Part shown: in pieces, positions 36,198 through 45,547 of the stretch | Layout: every line of letters starts with the position of its first letter | Position numbering within the stretch: the stretch's first letter is position 1 | NCBI GenBank assembly: GCA_038093515.1 | Contig: JBBPSI010000042.1 | Coordinates: 96,645-160,644 of the forward strand | Origin: Butyriboletus loyo | Lineage: Eukaryota; Basidiomycota; Agaricomycetes; Boletales; Boletaceae | Length of the DNA: 64,000 nt | Direction: 5' to 3' | Program-made: the position numbers and the translations under genes | The notes under the pieces: model-generated | Database searches by the model: none | What the model was told of the DNA's origin: nothing | Seen by the model: the letters and a program-made list of their open reading frames with translations, nothing else

Positions 36198-39100
36198 CTA
36201 TGAAGATGGGGAGGGAAAATCCTTTGGGTGCTGCAGCTTATAAGCTCTAAGCAGGGCCTGCGCATGGACCAGGTTCCCGTTTGGTTCCCAGGTGTTCTCT
36301 GCTGCGGAGTATCCTTTCCAGGACACAAGGAATTGGCGGCGTCCCTTTGATCCTCGATGCGATAGGATCTTATCAATTTCGTATTCCTCATCTCCGTCTA
36401 TTTCTTCCGGTGGAGGATTGGTGAAATTCAGACCGTGTTCCACCATTTCACAATAAGGAGTCAGGAGTGACGCATGGAAGACGTCATGGATCTTCCAGGT
36501 CGGTGGTAATTGGAGCCTGTATGCCACAGGAGAGACAACCTGTGCGATCTCGAACGGTCCTTCCCGTCTTGGGGCGAGCTTCTTCGATGGGTACCTGAGT
36601 TGAAGGTTGCGTCCTTCAAGCCAAACCTTATCCCCTGTCTTCCATGGGCAGAACTTGGATGAGATCCGTTCCTTCATCAACTGGTGTGCCTTCTCATGGG
36701 CTTCCAATGCTTCCGTTCGGGCTCCCGTGAGTTCCGAGAGTCTGGACTCGAGGGCAGGGAGGAAGGTCTTGCCGATTGGAGGATAAGACCTTGGCTCATA
36801 GCCGACCATGAGGGAGAAAGGGGTCACATTGGTCGAGGAGTGGGTCATCGAGTTGTGGGAGAACTCGGCCATAGGGAGGAGTTCGGCCCATCATTCTGGG
36901 TGACCATCACAGAAGATCCTGAGATATGTCTCCAGTTCTTGGTTGACTCATTCTGTTTCGCCATCGGTCTGAGGGTGGTACGCGGAGGAGAGGGCAAGGT
37001 CATAGTCTAGGAGCCTTGCAAGTTCTCTAGCAAAGGCGGATGCGAACTGAGGGCCTCAATCAGAGATGCAGCGGGAGTGAAGGCCAAATTGAAGGAAGAC
37101 TGTCTTGAAAAACAACTTGGCAACTCCTGCTGCATCAATGTCTTTGTTGCAAGGGGAATAAATTACCCCCTTCGTAAGCCCATGGTCTACCACGACCATG
37201 ACAGAATCATAACCCAAAGAGGGGGGAAGTCCGGTGATGAGATCGACTGAGACTTGTTCAAAGGGGCGAGAGGCCACGCTGGCCAGAGGAGTGAGAGGAG
37301 GGACGGTGGGATGGGTATTAACTTTATGTGCCTGGCAAATGGCACATCCAGAGACAAAACGTCGTACGAGATTAGCCATGCCAGGCCACCAATAATCCCA
37401 TTGCACCAGGTTCTGGGTGCGGAATATTCCACCATGACCGCCAGTGGGACTTTCATGCAGAGACCGGATGAGGTCGACACGAGCCGCTTCTGGGATGTAG
37501 CGTTTCTTCCGGAAATACAATTCCTTGCCGTCGAAGTCCCAATCACCTGCATTCATCTTGGGGAAGAGAGGAGAGTCCTCGTAGAGAGCCTGCATGCATC
37601 GTTTGATCATAGGATCACTGGGGGAGGAGGCAGCAATTTTCTCTGCGAGGGCCATGTCGATCTTCCTGGCGAACAGGTTGTTGGGAAGAAGGGTGACTTC
37701 CTGGTTGTCGGCGGAAGTGTCGACATCGTCTCGTCGAGACAGGGCGTCTGCAGGACCCATCTGTGTGCCGGGGATGTGGTGGAAGTGCAGGTCGAAATCC
37801 TGCAGGAACATGAGCCAGCGGGCTTGCCGGCGGGACAGCTTGTTAGGTTGGCGGAAATACGTGAGGTTCTTGTGGTCAGTGAGAACCTTGACTTGATGAC
37901 CGGTGCCCCGAAGATAGTGTTGCCATTCTTCCAAGGCATGGATAACCGCAAGCAACTTGCGGTCGTAGATATCATAGTTGTGCTCAGCGGGGGAGAGCGT
38001 CTTCGAGAGATATGTGCAAGGGTGCAAGTCTCCATTGACATCCTTTTGCATGAGCACCGTGCCTGTGGCAGTGAGAGATGCGTCTGTCATGACAGCAAAT
38101 GGTTTCGTGACATCAGGCATCGAGAGGACGGGTTGGCATAGGAACGACTGTTTGATCGCTTGGAATGCCTGTTCACAGGCGGGGGTCCAAGCCCAAGGGG
38201 TATTCTTCTTGGTGAGGTCATGGAGTGGCTTCGCGATGTGAGAGAAGTCCTGGATGAACCTTCGATAGAAGTTGCAGAACCCGATGAAGGACCTGACTGC
38301 CTTCACCGAGGTAGGGGGGTTCCATTCGCGAATGGCCTTCAGTTTGGTGGGGTCCATTTTGACCTGCCCTTCTCGGACCATCATTCCGAGGTACTCCACT
38401 TCTTCGGCATCAAACGAACACTTTTCCAGTTTGAGGAATAACTTGTGTTTGCAGAGACGTTCTAGAACGCGGATTGTTCGCGCTTCGTGTTCGGCGGTGG
38501 TGGCGGAATGGATTAAGAGGTCATCCATGTAGATGATCAGCCATCCTTCAGCCATGAGGTCACCAAAGATGTGGTCCATCAGCGCTTGGAACGTAGCAGG
38601 GGAGTTGCATAGTCCGAAGAACATCACCGTTGGTTCAAACAACCCTTGGGGAGTGATGAATGCTGCCTTCCAGCGGTCATTTGGTTTGATGAGGACATTG
38701 TTATATCCCCAGTGGATATCCATTTTGGTGAAGATTTTCGATCCCTTGAGACGATCGACGAGGTCGGAGATGAGAGGGAGGGGGTAAGCGTTCTTGACCG
38801 TGTGGGAGTTCAAGTACTGGTAGTCTTGACAGGGACGCAGCGAGCCATCTTTCTTAGAGACGAAAAAGAAAGGTGCTGCCTGGGGTGACTTTGAGGGAGT
38901 GATTTTCCCGGACTTGAGATGTTCTTCAACGAACGCTTTGCACGCCTCCGATTCTTTCGGGTTCAGAGAATAGACCTTGGCGACTTTTGGAACAAAGTCT
39001 TTATTGAGGTCAATGGCATGGTTGAACGACCTGGATGGGGGTAGCTCCTCGGTGTTCTTTTTGTCAAAAATGTCCGCGAAGGACTTGAATGGGGTTGGGA

Positions 39101-39800
39101 GAACTGCTTTCTCTTTGACGGCTTGGGCGGCGATCTCAGTGGCGATGGTTGCTTTTCAGACAGGGTAAGCTTCCCTTGCTGAAGCGTCTACTCGCTTCTT
39201 CCAGAGCTTGGCGATCTTGGAGTCTGGGTCCAAGTCCAGGTACCGTACGAGGTAGCGCTGTGTGATTGCCTGAGGGGAGTTGTGTTGGGGCTTCTTTATT
39301 TGATCTGGGAGATCGATGTGGCTGGTGGCCCAATCTATTACCAGGTTTGCTTCTCGTAACCATGGTAGACCCAGGATCATGTTCTCCTTGCCTATGTTGA
39401 GGACCAGGAAACTTTGTTCCTCCTCGGTTTCTCCAATTCTGATGGAGATGGTGACCTTGTGTCAGATTACTCCTCCTTGGTTGTTTGACCTGTCCACGTT
39501 CTGGGCACTAAGTGGTTTGGGTAGCCATTCCATCGGCAATTTCTTTCGCTTCACTAGATCGCGGTCTATGAAGCATCCGCTTGCGCCGCTGTCCACCAGG
39601 GCGAATGTGTCGACGATTTGACCCCCTTCATGCGCGAAGATTGACACTGGAACTCATATGGATTGCGCATGGGGATTTGATAGAACTACAGGGGCGATTA
39701 CATGGAGAGGCGAAGACGTCGAAACTTCCCTCTCTTCTAAAAATCCTTCGGCCAGGCTTCGGCCACCTTGGTTGCTGCGACGGGCAGCCTTTCTTCATCT
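36198..39800 (-). pseudogene. pol: Chromovirus pol: protease, RT, RNase H, integrase, chromodomain
   Basis: Read in a frame -1 to gag. The protease has VDSGASGCFID and MILGLPWLREANLVIDW. The reverse transcriptase has KDGSLRPCQDYQYLNSHTVK, FTKMDIHWGYNN and the catalytic LIIYMDDLL. RNase H has PFAVMTDASLTATGTVL and LTDHKNLTYF. Integrase has the HHCC-type zinc region (GHGGIFRTQ ... CAICQAHK), VSVDLITGLP and the region after SD-GPQF. A chromodomain follows (EYEIDKILSHRG ... LVSWKGYSAAENTWEP). Stops interrupt it near 39656, 39463, 39160, 37060, 36950 and 36890, all TGA. At the end TCATAG replaces the TCGCAG-TAA of the second copy. Domain motifs are otherwise intact, so the decay is recent. Confidence 0.92.
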
Positions 39801-39964
39801 TTGTTGAAGCATGCCTTGAGGACGTTCAAGACATCTTCTTGTTGGGTGCCTCGACCTTTCAACTCGGACAGATAGTCGACAAGTGGGGAGGGCTTTGGTT
39901 CGGGGGGCGTGACGACAGCGGCGTGTGTGCGCTGAGGGTTGCGAGGGGGACGGGGAGGCGGTCC

Positions 39965-41263
39965 TCAGGAGTTCTGTCCGTTGCGTGGGGGGCGAGGATG
40001 GTTGGTGGAACAACAGCCGACTTGGTGGCATATGAAACACTTGTTCTGTTTCATGTACTCCGCACGTTGTACGGGAGTAAGTCGGATGGCATCTACGTCC
40101 ATGGTGTTGGGGTCCCTTCGGTTGGATGAAGGCTTGGAGGAGGAGGAGAACGTAGGAATGTAGTGTTTCCCTGTGCAGAGGTCGTCGATGCGCTTGTGTT
40201 GCGCGTGGAAGGCGGAGGTCTTTTCGGCCCATCCAGCGAGTGTGGTGGGGGGTTTCTCGCATGAGAGGACGGATTCGGCAAGGCGGGGGTCAAGACCATG
40301 AATGAACCATTCAATGAGCGCCTTCTCATCTGAGATTCCAGACTTAGCTGCGAGGAGTTGGAACTCTGTGACGTAGGTGTCGTAGCCGTCCTTGCGGTTG
40401 GCCTTGTTCTGGGTGAGGTTCCCCAGATCAATACGGGCACTCTCTCCTATGTCGAAGGGATGGAAGACCCTTTGGAAGTCTTCGCAGTGTTGAAATGGTA
40501 GTGTTCTATTTCTGTATTTCAGACAAGGGTGGTTAGTGGAGCGGCAGCCGACTTGGTGGCATATGAAGCATTTGTTCTGCTTCATGTACTCTGCGCGTTG
40601 CACGGGAGTAAGTCGGACGGCATCTACGTCCATGGCGTTGGGGTCCCTTCGGTTGGATGAGGGCTTGGAGGAGGAGGAGAAGGTGGGAATGTAGCGCTTC
40701 CCTGCGCAAAGGTCGTCGATACGTTTGTGCTGCGCATGGAAGGCGGAGGTTTTCTCGGCCCAGCCGGCGAGCGTAGTGGGGGGTTTCTCGCAAGAGAGAA
40801 CGGATTCTGCGAGACGGGGGTCGAGTCCACGAATGAACCATTCGATGAGAGCCTTCTCATCAGAGATCCCAGACTTGGCGGCGAGGAGCTGGAACTCCGT
40901 GACATAGGTGTCGTAGCCGTCCTTGCGGTTGGCTTTGTTCTGGGTGAGGTTCCCCAGATCAATTCTGGCACTTTCCCCTACGTCAAAGGGATGGAAGACC
41001 CTTTGGAAGTCTTCGCAGACCGTTGTAAACTCTTTCTGCCGTTCGGTGGGGTGTCCGTCTAGGAGAAGGCCCATCCAGCCTTCGGAGAACGTCTTTCCTT
41101 TTCCTTCGCTCATTTTCATGAGGAGGGCATTGATCTTTGATTTGTCATCGGGGAAGGCCGACTGGTTGGCGTCGAAGTAAGTGCGCATGGCGAGGAGCCA
41201 TCGCGAGGCATCTTCGTTCAGGCCAGAGAAGTCTTTGGGAACGATATTCTTTTTGTCAGACAT
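39965..41263 (-). CDS. gag: Chromovirus gag with internal tandem duplication
   Basis: 432 codons from MSDKKNIVPKDFSGLNEDAS. The capsid region reads CEDFQRVFHPFD, IDLGNLTQNKANRKDGYDTY, EWFIRGLDPRLAESVL, and the linker AMDVDAVRLTPVQRAEYMKQ leads to a knuckle CFICHQVGCRSTNH. After the bridge CLKYRNRTLPFQH the same 160-odd residues start again and end with a second knuckle CFICHQVGCCSTNH. The knuckle spacing is C-x2-C-x4-C-x4-H, with Cys where the standard Gag knuckle has His. The TGA at 39964-39962 interrupts a longer gag tail (GPPPRPPRNPQRTHAAVV ... VAEAWPKDF) that stays in frame and is probably the original C-terminus. Confidence 0.88.
   Translation of the reverse strand: MSDKKNIVPKDFSGLNEDASRWLLAMRTYFDANQSAFPDDKSKINALLMKMSEGKGKTFSEGWMGLLLDGHPTERQKEFTTVCEDFQRVFHPFDVGESARIDLGNLTQNKANRKDGYDTYVTEFQLLAAKSGISDEKALIEWFIRGLDPRLAESVLSCEKPPTTLAGWAEKTSAFHAQHKRIDDLCAGKRYIPTFSSSSKPSSNRRDPNAMDVDAVRLTPVQRAEYMKQNKCFICHQVGCRSTNHPCLKYRNRTLPFQHCEDFQRVFHPFDIGESARIDLGNLTQNKANRKDGYDTYVTEFQLLAAKSGISDEKALIEWFIHGLDPRLAESVLSCEKPPTTLAGWAEKTSAFHAQHKRIDDLCTGKHYIPTFSSSSKPSSNRRDPNTMDVDAIRLTPVQRAEYMKQNKCFICHQVGCCSTNHPRPPRNGQNS
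39991..41017 (-). repeat. 531-bp direct tandem duplication inside gag
   Basis: Copy A is about 40522-41017 and copy B about 39991-40486, period 531 bp (177 codons), both starting at the Cys codon of CEDFQ. Copies are clearly alike but differ at many third positions, so the duplication is not brand new. The frame is kept. Confidence 0.88.
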
Positions 41264-41640
41264 ATCATTGTTGTTGTTGTCGTCTGCGATGGGGAATGCG
41301 GGAGGATAGTATGGCGGGGATGGGGAGCGGGAAACATGGGGGGTGCGATCAAGGTAGTCGCTGCTGTAGTCGTCGTTGGTAGGCTCTTGTTCAGATCCTT
41401 GCCCTAGACCCTGGTCCTCGGGTTGGTAAGAGGGTTCGGGTTGGTACGAGGGTTCAGGGTCAGACTGGGGTTGAGGGTCTGGCTGGGCGGGAGAGTGTGG
41501 CGGCGACGGGTTGTCGACAACGATAGGTTCCGGTTCAGGAGAGGGAACACGGAAGGAGCGACCGACGTGTCTTGATCGTGGGGTGGTAATGGTGGGCGAG
41601 AGGGGAGGGCGGCTTTACTGCTGAGAAGCAGAAGCGAGGT

Positions 41641-41656
41641 GAAGATCTAGTTCTTT
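41641..41656 (-). promoter_or_regulatory. Putative self-priming primer-binding site
   Basis: The minus strand directly after the 5' LTR reads AAAGAACTAGATCTTC, which is not a tRNA 3'-end complement of the usual TGG... form. Its core AGAACTAGAT is the exact complement of ATCTAGTTCT inside the LTR, placed where the transcript should begin. This is the arrangement of Tf1-type self-primed elements. Confidence 0.65.
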
Positions 41657-42083
41657 TGTTACGCTGGGCGCTAACAACTAGAACAGCGAGGAGGCACTCA
41701 AGAGTAGCCTCAGGACTCTGGAGATGATTCTGGGAGAAGTCTCAGACTATGTCTTAGTGCTCACACTAAGAGTCTGGAGTGAAACTAATTGCTAGCAGAA
41801 GACTGCGTAGAACTAGATAAAGTACATGGGTGTAAAGACCGAGTCTTTATACTACTGGGGTCTGCGCACAGACCATGTTCCTAATCGAGTCGCGAGAAGG
41901 AAAGTACAAACGAGGAAGGAGTACTCTAGAATGTTCTGGAGTATGAAAGAAAGTGTGTCCGTGCGCGGGAAGTGATGACTAAGCTAGAACGGTTAGTACC
42001 GTTCAAAGGGAACTAGCAGCAAGCTAGGTGAAGACAATAGTCCAAGTGGTAATGGAAGGAAAAAGTATACCACTACCGTAACA
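41657..42083 (-). repeat. 5' LTR of the chromovirus
   Basis: 427 bp with inverted ends TGTTAC and GTAACA. Matches 34474-34900 and 61980-62407. Carries the element promoter (separate entry). Confidence 0.93.
41809..41851 (-). promoter_or_regulatory. LTR TATA box and predicted transcript start
   Basis: On the minus strand TATAAA occupies 41851-41846. The sequence ATCTAGTTCT begins 33 nt downstream at 41818-41809. The same pair and spacing are kept in the other two LTRs. The start position is inferred from the spacing, not measured. Confidence 0.6.
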
Positions 42084-42611
42084 CCCTGGGAACCGGGTGT
42101 GTATTAGAAGCTTTAACCAAGTGTTACGAGACAACGATTGTTATCAAGTGCACATGGGGTTCTGCAACTATTGCAGTTATACACAGTAACTGGCGATGGT
42201 AATGAGGAATAGCTCAAGCCTTAATTTCTCAACTGTTGCCAGCGAATAAGACAAGTGGTTAAAGCTAGGGAATCCTAGCCCAAACCACCAGCCTTTATAT
42301 ATTACAGGGAAACGCGCACAGACCAAGCAGTATGTGAGACTAACTACTATACTTGTATGTATGTGAAGAAGCCAGGGTCAACGGAGATTAAATAGAAGTT
42401 AACAGCGATCAAAAAAGAATAGAAGCAAACGGAGATTAAATACATGAGGTGTGACGTCATAGAGTCTGGGCCAGTCTGGACCGTGACATCATATGCTTAG
42501 TCAGCTTATGGTTGCAGGTATCATCCCACGATCACATGTGCTGAGTCACATGACCTTTGAAAGAGAAATATGATGAAGTCTGAATGCAAAGTTTGTTTAT
42601 AAGAGATACGA
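42084..42611. other. AT-rich non-coding DNA, possible remnant LTR of another family
   Basis: No coding frame. A CTTTATATATTACAGGG box followed by CGCGCACAGACCA near 42290-42325 recalls the CTTTATACTACTGGGG ... GCGCACAGACCA part of the chromovirus LTR. A related but different solo LTR is therefore possible. Its ends could not be fixed. Confidence 0.35.
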
Positions 42612-44310
42612 TTATAACAGTTGCCTTACCTTCAACTTGGCCATCTTCAGCTCGAACTCTTGCTGCCATTTCAGTTGGTCAGCATTGAGCTGCACCATCC
42701 ATTCTTGATGCTCCCACTTGGCCACCTTATCCCAATAGTGCATGTCACAGTAGTTGTGCTTATCCTGACTTTGTGCATGCACAACACTTGCCCCCCACAT
42801 GGTAAGGTCTTTGGCTTGTTTTGCGAGTCTCTAATTCACATTTGGAGGTACAGCAGATGCATGCTTGGACCAGTGCAAGCTACTACCAGTGGATGAGATA
42901 CTCTCAGTGGTGGAGGTGGGAGGAGTGGGGATGATGTATAGAGGATCCAGATTTTTACCTACTGACTGCACAGCAAACGGTGATCCCAATATGTTGAACA
43001 AGTCCGAATCTGGAGTGCCAGGCTTGTGGTGACCAACGTGTGGTACGGGTGCATGGGAAAATCAGATTCATTGTCCAAGAATGAAACAACCCTCCCCAAG
43101 ATGGGAGGAGGAGGAAGTACACATGAGGTGCCCCCATGAAAAGAGAGAGGGACCGTGGACTGCATACCATGTCACAAAGTGCTTAGGTGGTGACCAGAGG
43201 AAGGGGGTGGGATAGAGGGGAGATTGTTAGTATCCTCATCTAAATCCATCTGGAAAAACAAAGAAAAAAGCTCATTTGCATTGTTTGGGGTATGCATATG
43301 AGCAGTGGGTGTGGTGGTTCCACCGCCAAGGGACAGCGACCCATGGCAAACCGAAGGAGAGGGCATGGTATTGAGGGACAGTTGCATATGAAGCAGAGAT
43401 GGCACAATGTTGTTGAAAGACAAGGGGGTGGTGCTGTTGAAAGGCAACCATGCGAAGCGATCAAGGGCCAGGTCAATGTGAGGTATGGGAACTGGTGAGG
43501 GCATGCTGCTGTTCAGAGGCAAGGGAGTATGACTGTCAAGGAAAAGTGGCAATGAAACACCACTGTCAGGACCTGATGAGTACTCTACTTCTGTCTCATT
43601 TGCAGAGCTGGGTCCACTGCCTGTGTTTCCAAGTTTGAATAGGGCAAGGGTGTCACCCTTGAAATCCTGGCCTGTGTCAGTGGTTGATGTGGATGTATTG
43701 AATCCCAGGTTCATCCTCCAGAACCCATGCAAGTCAGGCCACCATGGAAACAACTTGATGATCAACTCTACTCAAGCATTAGTAAGACTAAATTTGAGCC
43801 AAAGCCGACCTACCTATGATATTTCCCTTTGACAGATCTTGTTGCAGCTCCTTGTAAGTCCTTCCTGCCCCAGTTTGCCCAAGCTCCTTGTTAGCCTTGT
43901 TGTAGCTCTTTCATAGTCTATGACGATGCTAGTAGAGGTATACAGGTCATGATGTGACTTACTCTTTTATACAACAGTCAATCTTGTTGACAAAAAGCTC
44001 TGGGCACAACTAGGAGTAGCGCTGAACATCTGCATCGTCATCATTTGCAAAGATGGCCTTGGCAGCCTCCTGATAGTAGTGGGCCCTTGAAGTCCCTGAG
44101 ACCTCCTTCCTGCAGTTGCCATCTTTGGCATCTTGGGTGGAGTCAGAAAATATCTTGAACTGGGCAGCTTCATGCTCCTTCAACCACTCAATGAGGCATG
44201 TTGTGCAAGAAGCACAGTCCTTGTCCCAATGGATGAGCAGCACCTTGACTTTGCAACCAGGATGGGAGTCAGCAGAGAGGGTGGATGAAGAAGAAAGGCT
44301 ACCTTGATTT
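42612..44310 (-). CDS. Myb/SANT-like protein of transposon-associated family (start unresolved)
   Basis: Minus-strand exons read HWDKDCASCTTCLIEWLKEH, FKIFSDSTQDAKDGNCRKEV, YYQEAAKAIFANDDDADVQR, then NKANKELGQTGAGRTYKELQ, then LFPWWPDLHGFWRMNLGFNT and GQDFKGDTLALF. A disordered Pro/Ser-rich part follows, then a last exon with a helical end KWEHQEWMVQLNADQLKWQQ, stop at 42612. This succession (Trp-rich helix-turn-helix, GxGRTY linker, FPxWxxLHGFWR) is typical of the many-copy basidiomycete proteins with Myb/SANT-like DNA-binding domains found with DNA transposons. No ATG precedes the first exon in frame (a TGA lies upstream), so the 5' end is missing, in another exon, or decayed. Confidence 0.5.
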
Positions 44311-44432
44311 ATAGCTGAGCAGCTCTTGGATCAAAGGTCCTTGGGCATCATTAACAGTGAGCAGGGGGTAAGATTGAGTCAGAGCCTGAACCCCACCACC
44401 ATAGTGAGTGACTGGTTTTTGATGCATCAGTC

Positions 44433-44463
44433 ACTAGTTGGCCAACTAGTGGCCAACTAGTGG
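44433..44463. repeat. 18-bp perfect palindrome with overlapping direct repeat
   Basis: ACTAGTTGGCCAACTAGT at 44433-44450 is its own reverse complement. GGCCAACTAGT is then repeated directly after it. It lies upstream of the Myb/SANT-like gene and could be part of a transposon end. Confidence 0.6.
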
Positions 44464-44660
44464 TCATGCTTGAGACCCACTAATCATCACCTTCCACTTT
44501 GCAGTTAGGCTGAACCAAGACCAAGTATGATTGGTAAACATTTAAATACATATAAGCAATGCATAAATAAAAAGGGAAAATTTCACTAGTAGCAAGTGGT
44601 GTGCTAGTCAAGGTTTGGGTCACCCTGAGTGTAGGGGTTTATGTGTTATAAGCCTATGCA

Positions 44661-45547
44661 TTACACGTACAGAATCGTGAGGGAGTCTCCGTTGGTTGAG
44701 ACATTGGTCAGAACTTGGTTGTTCTGCCTAATGTCAAAGATGATGGCCTCACTGGGATAATGGTACCCTGACCCGGCGGCGGCTGCGTTCGTAAACGTGA
44801 CGTTACCAAAGTTGGCAAAGGGGACAAGCCTATTATTCATAACGTAATCTTCAACGATCCACTCGGCATTCTGACCGCAAAGGGGAAATGAGGAATTGAG
44901 ACGCTCGGACACAAGTTGGCCATTGCTCAAGTTCTCAATCATTACCGTACCAACATTCGCGTTCCAAGCCATGACAGTGAGTTTTATGACATCTCCAGCA
45001 GAGATACTGATGGTGTTTGAGAAACCGTGGACTGCAGCGGGATACCACCCGTACCAAGCTGTTCGTGAAAGGAATAGTGAGATGATTGTAAATACGTGGT
45101 TCAATGTCATCTTTACCGAAATATGTAGGTTGACCGCTTGCAACGGTGAAGCCAACACCAGTCTGGAGAATAGCACTTTGGCAAGTGTCACCATCGATAC
45201 CGACCCAAGCCAAAGCAGAATCCCCGATCGAACCCGACGGTGTGGGAACGGTAAAGGTCCCGATGACAGTGTTGAACGAGCCCTGTTACAACGAGGCAGG
45301 GGTGAGATCATATGGAATTACGGACTAGGAAAATGTTACAAACATTACTCCTCCGCAAGACAGCGCCAGCCCAATTATCGGTGTAATCAGTAATGGAAAG
45401 AGAACCAGCAGCCTGGTCTATATGACTGTTGACCGGAGACCGAAAGCTCCCACGACGACGAGCAATGTGAGTGCCTAACCCAGAAGGGATAGCCAGTACC
45501 GCAGAGAGGAGCGATAAACTACTGAAAAGGGCGACGCTGAAGAGCAT
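44661..45547 (-). CDS. Secreted glutamic peptidase, G1 family, copy 2
   Basis: Paralogue of copy 1 with the same three-exon layout. Signal peptide MLFSVALFSSLSLLSAVLAI from 45547, propeptide HIARRRGSF, then YTDNWAGAVL, VIGTFTVPTPSGS, LAWVGIDGDTCQSAILQTG and the catalytic NAEWIVEDY. It ends GDSLTILYV, TAA at 44663-44661. The WYEWYP motif of the other copies reads WYGWYP here: the codon is GGG, where copy 1 has GAG. The acidic residue of this motif is conserved in family members I know. Two residues before the AIFDI region also differ. The gene is otherwise intact, so it may be altered in activity rather than dead. Confidence 0.9.

Larger units (their letters stand above)
34474..42083 (-). mobile_element. 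Ty3/gypsy chromovirus LTR retrotransposon, full length but decayed
   Basis: A 7.6-kb element read on the minus strand. Its order is 5' LTR (41657-42083), primer-binding region, gag (41263-39965), protease, reverse transcriptase, RNase H, integrase, chromodomain (about 39800-36198), an extra zinc-knuckle frame (36185-34941), polypurine tract and 3' LTR (34474-34900). Both LTRs are 427 bp with TGTTA...TRACA ends. Chromodomain and integrase order place it in the Tf1/sushi-like chromoviruses of fungi. Gag-pol has several TGA stops, so it is not autonomous now. Flanking 5-mers (CTGTT left, CCCTG right) do not match, so no target-site duplication is visible. Confidence 0.93.
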
